NCBI RefSeq assembly: GCF_030077735.1
Contig: NZ_JASJEU010000016.1
Coordinates: forward strand, 1-27,835
Reading direction: 5' to 3'
Source of the DNA: Gordonibacter faecis
GTDB lineage: Bacteria > Actinomycetota > Coriobacteriia > Coriobacteriales > Eggerthellaceae
Length of the DNA: 27,835 nt
A program made the position numbers and the translations under genes. The notes below the pieces were generated by a model. That model was not told the origin of the DNA, made no database searches, and saw nothing but the letters and a program-made list of their open reading frames with translations. This document shows positions 16,301 to 23,291 of the stretch, piece after piece. How positions within the stretch are numbered: position 1 is the first letter of the stretch; each line of letters opens with the position of its first letter.

Positions 16301-16973
16301 GCCTGACGCAGATGCCGACCTCGTCGATGCCATCCCGGTATCCGACACCACAGAAGCCCCCGCGCCTCCCTCGGCCACCGACCTCGGCACGGCCTTCCAC
16401 CGCCTCGCGCAGCTGGCCATCCTTCAAGCGCCCGCACACGAGGGCCGCCTCGTCGCACCCCCGCGCAAGCGCATCGAGGCCCTTGCCTGCAGCATGAAGC
16501 TGGGCGATGCCGAACGTGCCCGCCTCGACGCCGCGCTCGAGCGCTGGTTCACCTCGTCAATTGCCCGCCGCGCCGAACAGGCAAGCACCCTACGCGCCGA
16601 AGTTCCCTTCCTCGTGGAGGTGCCCCCGGCGCAACCCAGCGAAGCGCTCGCCTACCTCGAAGGCGAAATTGACCTGCTCGCGCTCAACAGCGACGGCACG
16701 CGCGCCTTCGTCGTGGATTACAAAACCGGCGGATCACCCGACGAAACCCCCGAGCGCCTGCACGAAAAGCACCTGCTCCAGGCTACGTGTTACGCCTACG
16801 CCCTGCTCACCCAAGGCATCCACCAGGTGGAATTCGCCTTCGTCCGCGTCGAGCGCCCAAGCCCCAGTAACCCGGCCGAGCCCCAAACCGTTCCCTATAC
16901 CTTCGAGGTCGCCGACCTGCCCGCGCTTCAGCGCACCATCCAGCAGGCCCGCGCCCGCGCCGCGCGCTCCTAG
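13305..16973 (+). CDS. AddA helicase-nuclease subunit
   Basis: A 1222-residue UvrD-family (SF1) helicase fused to a RecB-type nuclease. The GTG at 13305 overlaps the addB stop and has GGAAGGA 7 bases before it; an ATG at 13239 would lie deep inside addB. Walker A is G-A-G-S-G-K-T (26-32), Walker B is V-D-E-F-Q-D-T (from 364), followed by G-D-x-Q-Q-S-I-Y-R-F, D-N-F-R-S, T-I-H-K-S-K-G-L-E-F and Y-V-A-C-T-R-A. The C-terminal nuclease has His1032, Asp1123, Asp1138 and Lys1140 (V-D-Y-K-T-G). It would unwind and cut broken DNA ends with AddB in double-strand-break repair. A hairpin terminator follows the stop codon. Confidence 0.95.
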   Translation: MNFDTFTPAQRACVGHLDRPLFVAAGAGSGKTFTLQQRIAYALLPDSGPALASIDEVLAITFMEKAAAEIKARVRSALRAEGMFEEALKVDGAWISTIHGMCARILRENALEVGVDPAFSVVMEFEAGRLRDQAIEEVLRAEADGRRFAALFAEYGATPSGGPGVDTSVQGMLKELLAKASSYREGLAAIDLGGEPPAPSSCVREVLAAYEEACALAAVACGGKKPTARQLETQAAAEAAREALNAFVESGSQDAAELGRVFASCGLLRKDGFGKAAGEAGQEAALAVQAALDKVLRTLNLARGRAYADVLMALAREVEAAYQRKLDARAALDNDGLLRRTLHALSAQPALAQRYRDRFKLVMVDEFQDTNQLQVDLIELVAGTDKLCTVGDAQQSIYRFNGADVSVFERQRARVAALGDEACLRQLDDNFRSHGDVLAFVRRVCGQDQVFGERFLDLRASRGGASSFKGTGARIEVQLVSYEGSKEACGAVAAEAAGIARRFAELRDAGHEASEMVVLLGKMSAADTYADALRTEGFAVVLGGGRSFFALPEVCAVENLLSALADPADTRALYATLTSPLLRLTPDDFVRLSTVIDQVTGEVRRQGIDRGLMALVDAEAQEACVAALEGKSLSEDAGRAAEDAPVSARPPFVAPLPGEPSERLRFAARLFARARARIACERPSQVLMSVIADSGWLGRLERAGVEGAAAAANVLKAVRMVEEIERTPGYGLARTARDFREQAASTACGPGSLSVSGQNAVRIMTIHKSKGLEFPIVAAASFEPTKRSCSTFAATSADGRVHAALSAKRTAVCHPKKIANGFTFEGTDPAAAADLAERACAIANREWHEEVAEAQRKFYVACTRASEYLLVCGLVKVGKDPLAGYANTPVFDDVRHALVGEEDFPEGEADLDFGGSAPLHFERVTVCADDAAEVAETEAEAPDTYTLPSLAPCAPLPVEPVRLRDDVFSYSSIAPHEDHLPLAERDDLSGAAAPSRAAQPDADADLVDAIPVSDTTEAPAPPSATDLGTAFHRLAQLAILQAPAHEGRLVAPPRKRIEALACSMKLGDAERARLDAALERWFTSSIARRAEQASTLRAEVPFLVEVPPAQPSEALAYLEGEIDLLALNSDGTRAFVVDYKTGGSPDETPERLHEKHLLQATCYAYALLTQGIHQVEFAFVRVERPSPSNPAEPQTVPYTFEVADLPALQRTIQQARARAARS

Positions 16974-16993
16974 CAAGCTCCTCTCCAAACACA

Positions 16994-17028
16994 CCGCACC
17001 CGCCCCCCGGGGAGAAGGGCGGGTGCGG
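16994..17028. terminator. hairpin between convergent addA and the 174-residue gene
   Basis: CCGCACCCGCCC (16994-17005) pairs perfectly with GGGCGGGTGCGG (17017-17028) around an 11-base loop. There is no T-run, but the 12-bp GC stem between two convergent genes suggests a bidirectional stop. Confidence 0.6.
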
Positions 17029-17056
17029 ACAGCCAATCAAGCGGCCTGGTCACACG

Positions 17057-17581
17057 TTAGGCACGCGCATCGTAGGGGGACAGATGCGTGTGTGCCAGCC
17101 GCTCAATTGTTATCGTGACGGGCTCCAGGTCGCGAAAGCCGTAACTTTGCAGCCGCTTCGCCGCTTCGGTCGAAATGCGAATTTGGAAGCGCTCGATATC
17201 GTCCACCGTAATGGCAATGAGGTTCGCCCATATCCGCACGCCCTCGCCGATGCCTTCGAGCGGTGCGGCCGCGCCAGCAGCTGAATCATACCCGCCCGCG
17301 TCCGCAGCCTCAGCTGCCGATGTCGCGCCCGCGCCATAGGGAGGCAACACGCCAGGTTCGCCATACGCGCTCCCACCATACGCGGCCGCCCCGGTCTTGC
17401 CGCGGCCCTCCCGGCCACCGCGCTTCTGCTCGCGGATGGTAAGGCCAATCTCGCCTTCGGTGAAGCCGCGCGTCATCAGGTCGATGGAGGTATCCTGCGA
17501 AAGACCGATGATGCCTTCCTCATCGTCCAACACTGTGCAGAAGTACAGCGTTCCTGATAAGGTGCAGGTGTCGTTGTCCAT
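17057..17581 (-). CDS. unrecognised protein with low-complexity linker (third gene after the ATPase)
   Basis: 174 residues from the ATG at 17581, which has AAAGGAG 7 bases upstream; an ATG two codons earlier abuts that site and is unlikely. I do not recognise a family. Residues 1-50 are a mixed-charge segment rich in beta-formers (T-L-S-G-T-L-Y-F, then I-G-L-S-Q-D-T-S-I-D-L). Residues 52-112 are Gly, Ala, Pro and Tyr rich and probably disordered. Residues 113-160 (V-R-I-W-A-N-L-I-A-I-T-V-D-D-I-E-R-F-Q-I-R-I) look like a second small alpha/beta segment. It starts 22 bases after the 122-residue gene, so both belong to the ATPase operon. Its link to the ATPase is positional only. Confidence 0.7.
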   Translation of the reverse strand: MDNDTCTLSGTLYFCTVLDDEEGIIGLSQDTSIDLMTRGFTEGEIGLTIREQKRGGREGRGKTGAAAYGGSAYGEPGVLPPYGAGATSAAEAADAGGYDSAAGAAAPLEGIGEGVRIWANLIAITVDDIERFQIRISTEAAKRLQSYGFRDLEPVTITIERLAHTHLSPYDARA

Positions 17582-17603
17582 GCTCATGCTCCTTTCCGGC
17601 CGC

Positions 17604-17972
17604 TCAGCGGCGCTTCGGCTCGCGCACGGAAAGCTTGGCCTGGGCCGCAAGGCTATTCACAAAGCGGGCGACCGTCTCGCTCCAGCGCTCGAATTCCGCC
17701 AGCGCGGCGGCAGGGTCGCGCGGTGCACCCTCGCCGCGGTAGTAGCGACGCATAAGGGTGTCGGTCAAAAGCGACAATTCCGGCCCGCGTTCAGCCGCTT
17801 CCTTAACGGCGGGCGGGCTCACCATCACCGCCAGCGAGGCCGCACGATACAGCAGGTAGAACGCCATGCGCACCTGTCCGTCTGCCTCGCCCGCGCCGCT
17901 GGTCGCTGCCTCATCCATCAGGCTACGCGCCTTCCTCATCAGCTCAAACGAGCTCTCATAGGTTGTCGCCAT
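17604..17972 (-). CDS. small helical protein, possibly HEPN-like (second gene after the ATPase)
   Basis: 122 residues with GGGAGG before the ATG. The sequence is predicted almost wholly helical: Y-E-S-S-F-E-L-M-R-K-A-R-S-L-M-D-E-A, then R-M-A-F-Y-L-L-Y-R-A-A-S-L-A-V, then a C-terminal helix around A-L-A-E-F-E-R-W-S-E-T-V. The layout of helices with an aromatic Y-L-L-Y segment recalls HEPN-fold proteins, but the R-x4-6-H ribonuclease motif is absent, so I give this only as a possibility. It lies 56 bases after the ATPase and 22 before the 174-residue gene. Confidence 0.7.
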   Translation of the reverse strand: MATTYESSFELMRKARSLMDEAATSGAGEADGQVRMAFYLLYRAASLAVMVSPPAVKEAAERGPELSLLTDTLMRRYYRGEGAPRDPAAALAEFERWSETVARFVNSLAAQAKLSVREPKRR

Positions 17973-18028
17973 GCCGCCTCCCTCGTGTTGCCCCGTATAG
18001 TGCCCTGCCTCGCGTCCCGCGCGTGCGC

Positions 18029-19165
18029 TTACTCGAACAGTGCCGAAAGCGCGTTGTCGTCTTCCACGTCCACCACGTCGGCGTGCGTGATGCGGTCGCG
18101 CTTCTCGAAGTGATACACGCTCACGTCGTCGCGCGCCACGTCGCCGTCTTTCACCAGGCCACCAAGCGTGTGCAGCACATGGTCGGAGTGCGACGTGATA
18201 AGCACCTGCTTGCCCTCGGCGGCCATGTCGGACAGAATGCGCGTCATCGTGCGCTGGTAGCGCGGATGCAGGTGCGTCTCCGGCTCCTCAATCATCACGA
18301 GGGAACCCGGCTCAGACAGCGTGCCCAGCACCACTGACGCCACGGACTGATTCACGCCGTAACCCGAGTTTACCGCACTCACCCACATGCCATCTTCGGC
18401 CAGGTCAATGACTACGCTCGGGCCGCTCATCACGTACGGGCTAATTTCCACGCCCAGCATGCGCAAGCGCTCGCTCATCACGTCGAGGCGCTTCTGCATC
18501 TCGGGGTAGCGCTTGGACTCATTGATGCGGTAGATAATCAGGTTCGACAGCCACTCTTCCAGCGCCGACGCGTCGCCCGCACGGTTCGAGATGTCCTCGA
18601 TGGTGGGGTTGCCGGCCAGAAGCGGGTAGTTGTACTTCGTGAAGCCGCGGTTCGACGACAGATACAAAGCATTCTCAAACCAGGAGAGCAGCTTCTTCTG
18701 GCGCGCCACGGTGGCCGCCGGGTCGTCGGTGAGGTACGTGCCCGCCCCATAACCGCCTGCCGCCACCGGCAAGAACAGACGACCGGACGCTTCAATAACG
18801 CCCTCGGCGCGGCTGTCCCAGCGCCACGCATCCTCGCCGTTCACAGCGAACGTTTCCTCCACGCCGTCCTCGCCCACGGAAAGGCGGTAGCCCAGCTGCT
18901 CGCCGTCAATGCGTACGGCAATGTCAATGCCGATGGGTGTCGACGTGTCGTGGCGGTAGGCCACTTCGCGCAAGTCACCCAGGCGCAGCAGGTAGTCGTT
19001 GAAGCTGACCTCACGGCGCTGCAGGCTCTGCTTCACGAACGCGAGCGCCTGGATGACCGTAGTTTTGCCGGTAGAGTTGAAGCCCGTCAGCACGTTGATC
19101 TTCGAAAAGTCGAGGTCGGCGGCCTGCTGAGCCTTAAAGTTATCGAGATGGATGTGTTCGAGCAT
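18029..19165 (-). CDS. RecF/OLD-like AAA ATPase (AAA_21/DUF3696 type)
   Basis: A 378-residue ATPase with AAGGAGCCCC before the ATG. It begins I-H-L-D-N-F-K like SMC/RecF proteins and has Walker A G-F-N-S-T-G-K-T (28-35). A G-Y-G-V-N-Q-S stretch is the signature-like motif. Walker B is V-M-I-E-E-P-E-T-H-L-H-P with Glu293-Glu294, followed by T-S-H-S-D (D-loop and switch His). There is no TOPRIM domain of the OLD nucleases and no long coiled coil. Such stand-alone ATPases often pair with small effector genes in defence or toxin systems, which fits the two small genes that follow. It starts 61 bases after the ferredoxin gene on the same strand and could also be read through from there. The cellular target is unknown. 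Confidence 0.88.
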   Translation of the reverse strand: MLEHIHLDNFKAQQAADLDFSKINVLTGFNSTGKTTVIQALAFVKQSLQRREVSFNDYLLRLGDLREVAYRHDTSTPIGIDIAVRIDGEQLGYRLSVGEDGVEETFAVNGEDAWRWDSRAEGVIEASGRLFLPVAAGGYGAGTYLTDDPAATVARQKKLLSWFENALYLSSNRGFTKYNYPLLAGNPTIEDISNRAGDASALEEWLSNLIIYRINESKRYPEMQKRLDVMSERLRMLGVEISPYVMSGPSVVIDLAEDGMWVSAVNSGYGVNQSVASVVLGTLSEPGSLVMIEEPETHLHPRYQRTMTRILSDMAAEGKQVLITSHSDHVLHTLGGLVKDGDVARDDVSVYHFEKRDRITHADVVDVEDDNALSALFE

Positions 19166-19226
19166 GAGGGGCTCCTTCTAGTCAGTAGGTGGTAGGGGCT
19201 GGGCGGGCGCACGGACAGCATGCGCC

Positions 19227-19448
19227 TCACCGCGCCCGGATAAAGCTGGTGGGAGGGCGCGCGGGTGCCAGTGAAAGAGCACGTGTGGGGCACCACTTCA
19301 CGCAGTCGCGACACCCCACGCACACGTACCCTTCGCGCGGTACCGCGCGGCCGTCAACAATCGTCAGGTTGTCGCGGTCACACTGATCCACGCACGCGCC
19401 ACATCCGCGACACGCACCCGATACCTGTATGAGATAGGGTGTTTCCAC
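19227..19448 (-). CDS. two-cluster [4Fe-4S] ferredoxin partner of paralog 2
   Basis: A 73-residue bacterial-type ferredoxin starting at a GTG preceded by AGGGAGGG. Cys13-16-19-23 (C-R-G-C-G-A-C-x3-C) and Cys43-46-49-53 (C-V-G-C-R-D-C-x3-C-P) are two full cluster sites with no substitutions. It begins 25 bases after the stop codon of the acetylene-hydratase-like gene, on the same strand, so the two are surely co-transcribed. It probably delivers electrons to that enzyme or takes them from it, or keeps its cluster reduced. Acetylene hydratase itself does no net redox chemistry, so a dedicated ferredoxin hints at a reductive reaction in this paralog. Confidence 0.9.
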   Translation of the reverse strand: METPYLIQVSGACRGCGACVDQCDRDNLTIVDGRAVPREGYVCVGCRDCVKWCPTRALSLAPARPPTSFIRAR

Positions 19449-19473
19449 GGGCCCTCCCTTTCAGATCGCTTAC

Positions 19474-21744
19474 TTACTTCGTGAAGGTGTTGAACGGCGC
19501 CGGGGCCGCCTTGTACACCTTGCACTGCGCCAACTTCATGTTGTACACGCCGGTCAGCTTGCAGCAGTTCTCAACCTCGTTGTCGGTGCACATGTTGATG
19601 TTCGACATGAACCAGCCGCCGAGCCACGGATCCTCTTCCGGCAACTCGGGGAACCACCAGCCGTGCTGCGCCGAAATCACCTGCGGCAGAATGCCGGCGT
19701 CCAGCTTGGCGCGCTGCATGCAGCGGCCGCGCAACGTCTCAATCCAGCACCACATACCGTCGCCGATGCCCAGCTCGGCCGCCGTTTCGGGGTGAATCTG
19801 GAAGTATGGGTCGGGGTAGCGCTCGCGGCAACCTTCCACCTGGCGATACTCGGAGTGGTAGTAGGGCATGAAGCGCGAACCAGCCGTAAGAATGAGCGGG
19901 AACTCGGCCGCGATGTCCGGCGTGGACACGGGCGACTCGAACGGCTCTTCGTAGTACGGCACGGCCTCTTCGGGCCCGAACAGGTCTTCCAGAATGGTTG
20001 AGGCAATTTCCACCTTGCCGGTAGGCGTGCCGAAGCCAAACAGCTCGCCCGTCTGTGGGTCGGTGAGCTCGTGCCATTTGTCGGGCGAGGGGCAGAACAC
20101 CGGGCGTCCCACGGTGTCGGCCGACTTCACGTTCAGCGGCTCCAGCATGAAGTCGTTGGCTTCCTCGGAGTCTTCCCATGGCCAATACTTCGCGAATGTT
20201 TCCTCGTCGAAGGTGCCTTCGGCCAGCGAACGCCAGAACGCGTAGTTGTCGCGGCGCTCGTACAGCGGCTCGATGACCTGGTCACCGGTGAGCGCCACGC
20301 CGGAGATAGCGGGGCCGCCACCGTTCGTTCCCCACACTTGCACGCGCTCAAGCCATCCGGCGGCTGGCAGCACGTAGTCGGATAGCATCGCGCACGGTGT
20401 CATGGTGTACTCGTGCGTCACCAACAAATCGAGGCGCTTCAGGCAGTCGTACACGTCCTTGGAGTTCGACAGGTTCGAAAACGGGTTTGACGCGAAGCAA
20501 ATCATGCCCTTGACCGGGTACGGCTTGCCCGTCTTAATGGCCTGGCTTACCACCGACCAGTTCTGTGCGCACGTGGCGTCCTGGTTCAGGAAGTAGGGGT
20601 GATGGAACACGCGGCTCTGCGCGTCGGAGATTTTCTGGTAGCTGGGCCAGGAGTGGAAGGGGAAGCGGTCGGCGCCCAACTGCTTCTCGCGCTGAGACTT
20701 CGGCAGGATGCCGGGCATCTCAAGCTCGGCGAGCGGACGCACGTCGTTCGGGGGAGCGAGGTAGGTTTGGCCCATCATGTTCACGCCCACGAGGGCCTTG
20801 AGCAGCGCCTTTGCGCGGTTCGCCTGGGCCATGTTGCGGCCGATGGTGTCGGTGGGAAGGCCCCACGGCATGAAGCACGGGCGAATGGTGGCATACATGC
20901 GGGCCGCGGCGCGAATCTTGTCAGCCGGCACCCACGTGATTTCTTCCACCTTCTCGGGCGGGTAGGCTTGCACGGCCTCTTTCAGCTGGTCAAAGCCGTA
21001 CGTCCACGTGGACACGAATTCCTTGTCATACAGTTCCTCGTTGATAATGACGTTCATCCAGCCCATGGCCAGAGCGCCGTCGGTACCAGGACGCAGGCGC
21101 AGCCATAAGTCGGCGCGTGCCGCGTACTCGGTGCAGCGCGGGTCAACTACAATCATCTTGGCGTTGGGGTTTGCGCCGAACAGCTGCTCGTAGCCCCAGT
21201 GCTCGGGGAAGTCGCCGCAGGCGGATGGGTTGCGGCCCCAGAACACCACGCACTGGGTACTGGGTGCGGTGGACGTGGCCGCGAACTGGCCAAACGTCGT
21301 GCTTTCAATGGTGTAAGTGGGGCACCAGCACATCTCCGCGCCGCCCATAGACTCGTTCGGGCTGCCGTAGAGGTTGAAGAAACGTGAGATATACCACTCG
21401 TCGGAGCGGCCGGTGCCGTGTGAGAACACGACGGTTTCGGGCCCCACTTCGTCGGCGAGCTGGTGCAGCTTTTCGCCAATTTCCTTACATGCCTGATCCC
21501 AGGAGATGCGCTCCCATTTGCCGGAGCCGCGTTCGCCCACGCGTTTCATCGGGTAATTCAGGCGCTTGGGGTGGTCGAGCCATTCCAGCTGAAAGCCTAC
21601 GCGCTCGCACACTTTGCCCTGGTTGATGGGGCACTGCGGGTCGCCTTCCAGCTTGGTAATTTTGCCGTCTTCCACCGTGGCCAAAATGCCGCAGTTGGAA
21701 TGGCAGCCAAAGCACAGAGCTTTTTTCACTTCTACGTCGGACAT
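19474..21744 (-). CDS. acetylene-hydratase-like Mo/W-bis-MGD oxidoreductase, paralog 2
   Basis: 756 residues, the same length as paralog 1 and aligning with it without gaps through residue 150, with AGAGGAA before the ATG. No signal peptide, so cytoplasmic. The cluster site is complete: Cys11, Cys14, Cys18, Cys46. His15 replaces the catalytic Asp of acetylene hydratase and Arg48 its Lys48. The C-W-C-P-T motif (139-143) should supply the metal ligand, probably Cys139, with Trp140 where acetylene hydratase has Ile142. The NVIINEELYDKEFV stretch and Q-H-G-W-W-F-P-E near the end are shared with paralog 1. It sits between its LuxR regulator (109 bases upstream) and its ferredoxin (25 bases downstream), one likely operon. 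Substrate unknown; the enzyme family includes acetylene hydratase and relatives acting on hydroxylated aromatics. Confidence 0.92.
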   Translation of the reverse strand: MSDVEVKKALCFGCHSNCGILATVEDGKITKLEGDPQCPINQGKVCERVGFQLEWLDHPKRLNYPMKRVGERGSGKWERISWDQACKEIGEKLHQLADEVGPETVVFSHGTGRSDEWYISRFFNLYGSPNESMGGAEMCWCPTYTIESTTFGQFAATSTAPSTQCVVFWGRNPSACGDFPEHWGYEQLFGANPNAKMIVVDPRCTEYAARADLWLRLRPGTDGALAMGWMNVIINEELYDKEFVSTWTYGFDQLKEAVQAYPPEKVEEITWVPADKIRAAARMYATIRPCFMPWGLPTDTIGRNMAQANRAKALLKALVGVNMMGQTYLAPPNDVRPLAELEMPGILPKSQREKQLGADRFPFHSWPSYQKISDAQSRVFHHPYFLNQDATCAQNWSVVSQAIKTGKPYPVKGMICFASNPFSNLSNSKDVYDCLKRLDLLVTHEYTMTPCAMLSDYVLPAAGWLERVQVWGTNGGGPAISGVALTGDQVIEPLYERRDNYAFWRSLAEGTFDEETFAKYWPWEDSEEANDFMLEPLNVKSADTVGRPVFCPSPDKWHELTDPQTGELFGFGTPTGKVEIASTILEDLFGPEEAVPYYEEPFESPVSTPDIAAEFPLILTAGSRFMPYYHSEYRQVEGCRERYPDPYFQIHPETAAELGIGDGMWCWIETLRGRCMQRAKLDAGILPQVISAQHGWWFPELPEEDPWLGGWFMSNINMCTDNEVENCCKLTGVYNMKLAQCKVYKAAPAPFNTFTK

Positions 21745-21775
21745 AGCTGTTCCTCTCTTTGCTCGTTGGTCTCGT

Positions 21776-21792
21776 GCAGACGGGTGGTCTGC
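21776..21792. promoter_or_regulatory. inverted repeat GCAGAC-N5-GTCTGC upstream of paralog 2
   Basis: Perfect 6-bp arms (21776-21781, 21787-21792) lie about 32 bases before the enzyme ATG, between luxR copy 2 and the enzyme. It could be a regulator site or a weak attenuating hairpin. Confidence 0.35.
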
Positions 21793-21853
21793 GGGTCATG
21801 GTATCGAGACGCGCCGCTTCAAAGGGAAGCGTTCGAGCTTGAGTAGGTGTTGG

Positions 21854-22354
21854 TCAGGTGCTCACCTCCTGGTCAGGATCGGTGCTGGGCCTATCAGGTG
21901 TATCCGGGCCGGTGTCGTGTCGCTGGGGTTTCCGCTCTTCATCGGCGTACCAAGGCGGCACACCGCGGAACGGGTTGCACAACTCCAAAGCCCCGGCTAC
22001 GGCCATGAGTTGGTTAACATTGTCCACGCCGAAGCGTTTCTTCAGTGCGTTTATGTGCATGCGCACGGTCGGTTCGGAAATGCCCATTTCGGTTGCGATC
22101 TGCTTCGGTGCACGCGAGAGCGCCAGCAGCTTGAGCACTTCCTCTTGGCGCGCGGGCAGGGCGGGGGCCACGTGCTCGGGGCCGCGAAAGGGCTCGGTGA
22201 TATACATCTCACCGCTTACCTGCACGTTCAGGGATTCGTCAGAAAAGCGCGGCTGTAACTCCGTGCGGAAGACGCGCAAAAGATCCTGCATGTCTTCGAC
22301 ATCGCAGCGGTGAAACAACTCACCTTCAGTGCTGTAGACAAAAATCGACAGCAT
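21854..22354 (-). CDS. small LuxR-type transcription regulator, copy 2
   Basis: 166 residues, paralogous to copy 1 with no gaps from residue 1 to about 130. GAGGGGG precedes the ATG. The LuxR/GerE helix-turn-helix spans about 66-125 (R-Q-E-E-V-L-K-L-L, A-P-K-Q-I-A, S-E-P-T-V-R-M-H-I-x-A-L-K-K-R-F). The first 65 residues (MLSIFVYSTEGE...) share the novel sensor-like head of copy 1; the hydrophilic tail (135-166) differs. It reads toward the enzyme gene, 109 bases away, so regulator, enzyme and ferredoxin may be one transcript. The promoter holds the same palindrome as copy 1, so each regulator may act on both promoters. Confidence 0.92.
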   Translation of the reverse strand: MLSIFVYSTEGELFHRCDVEDMQDLLRVFRTELQPRFSDESLNVQVSGEMYITEPFRGPEHVAPALPARQEEVLKLLALSRAPKQIATEMGISEPTVRMHINALKKRFGVDNVNQLMAVAGALELCNPFRGVPPWYADEERKPQRHDTGPDTPDRPSTDPDQEVST

Positions 22355-22413
22355 AATTCCCCCTCAACGCAAGCAAGTTCCCCGGTTTGTGCCTGTTGCG
22401 CTTGATAGGTTCC

Positions 22414-22441
22414 AGTATAGGGCGTGAGCAGGGTGGGGCAA
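22414..22441 (-). promoter_or_regulatory. promoter of luxR copy 2
   Basis: On the minus strand, -35 TTGCCC (22441-22436) and -10 TATACT (22419-22414) are 16 bases apart. The -10 is the same as in copy 1. A further TGATAG half-site lies just downstream, at 22403-22408. Confidence 0.6.
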
Positions 22442-22442
22442 C

Positions 22443-22458
22443 CTATCAAAAGTGATAG
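22443..22458. promoter_or_regulatory. palindromic operator CTATCA-AAAG-TGATAG
   Basis: A perfect inverted repeat with the same arms as the site before luxR copy 1. It begins one base from the -35 box and 23 bases from the -10 (24 in copy 1). Only the last spacer base differs between the sites. Confidence 0.75.
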
Positions 22459-22495
22459 ATGGACGCTTTCCGCGCCCGCCAGTATTGTTCGAAGT

Positions 22496-22509
22496 GTCAT
22501 GGTATCGAG
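22496..22509. repeat. 14-bp direct repeat flanking luxR copy 2 (right copy)
   Basis: GTCATGGTATCGAG is found here and at 21795-21808, on either side of luxR copy 2. In both places an ACGC...CCGC...GGGAAGCG stretch follows, so the similarity runs on imperfectly for about 35 bases. It may be a REP-type element or a trace of an insertion. Confidence 0.55.
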
Positions 22510-22694
22510 GACGCTCCGCGTCGGGGAAGCGAGCGTGTGGCCGCGAAGAGCGGCGGCGCCGATTCCCGAGTAATCTGCGCATTCGCTTATCCTTTCAGGC
22601 ATGTTGTCTGTCGCGGCCGATCTACGGCGTGTGCGGCTTGAGTGCGGCGATTCCCGCCGCAACCGCTCGCGTCGCTTCCGACGGAAGGAGAGCC

Positions 22695-23192
22695 ATGTCT
22701 TTGTTGTTCCGGTTCCTTATGGGATTGTTCATGTCCATCTTCTGCGCGTTATCCCTCAGTCTGTTTGTGCCTATTGTTATGGGTGTGCCCATTGTATGGA
22801 TGGGTGTGCTGATGGGAACTATCTACGGCACGATTATTGGCACGCTTGTTATGACCGTGCTGCCCGTCATCCCGCTTTCGATGAAGTATGCCGTGAAGTG
22901 CGGGGCGAAGGAAGGCTCGGTTGCGTGGTTTTTGCTGAAAGACGTGCTGCTGTGCACGTTTATGCTGCTCATCATTTCGTTCTGCCTCACGTGGATCAAC
23001 ACGGGCATGGATGCGCAGTTCGTAGATCGCTGGCTGGCAACGGCCCCCATCATGTGGATTATCAACTACGCCGTCGCCATTCAGGCAGAGCCGCTGTGCC
23101 TGTTCCTGGCTTCAAAGATCAGCCGCACAAACCCCTTCGAAGCCCCCGCACCCGCCCCAGCAGCACCGGGAGATATGTCCCCTGACGCGTAA
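22695..23192 (+). CDS. DUF2798-like four-segment membrane protein
   Basis: 165 residues starting at the ATG with GGAAGGAG close before it; the frame is open further upstream but no ribosome site supports a longer form. Four membrane segments are visible at about 5-30, 33-59, 78-99 and 113-138, followed by a Pro/Ala-rich cytoplasmic tail. The pattern T-W-I-N-T-G-M-D-A-Q-F-V-D-R-W-L resembles the DUF2798 family (T-G-x-D-x-x-F-x-x-x-W), whose function is not known. It is divergent from luxR copy 2 with the palindromic operator between them, so the regulator might also affect it, although 236 bases separate operator and start codon. A bidirectional terminator follows. Confidence 0.72.
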   Translation: MSLLFRFLMGLFMSIFCALSLSLFVPIVMGVPIVWMGVLMGTIYGTIIGTLVMTVLPVIPLSMKYAVKCGAKEGSVAWFLLKDVLLCTFMLLIISFCLTWINTGMDAQFVDRWLATAPIMWIINYAVAIQAEPLCLFLASKISRTNPFEAPAPAPAAPGDMSPDA

Positions 23193-23230
23193 GGGATAGA
23201 AGGTAAAGTAGCACATAAAGGCAGGTAAAC

Positions 23231-23267
23231 AACAATCGGCCGCAGCTTAGCGCTACGGCCGATTGTT
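23231..23267. terminator. bidirectional intrinsic terminator
   Basis: AACAATCGGCCG (23231-23242) pairs perfectly with CGGCCGATTGTT (23256-23267), followed by TGTTCT on the plus strand and a TGTTTACC run on the minus strand. It serves the membrane-protein gene and the convergent aminotransferase gene. Confidence 0.8.
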
Positions 23268-23291
23268 TGTTCTCTGGATGTGTGGTTGCGC

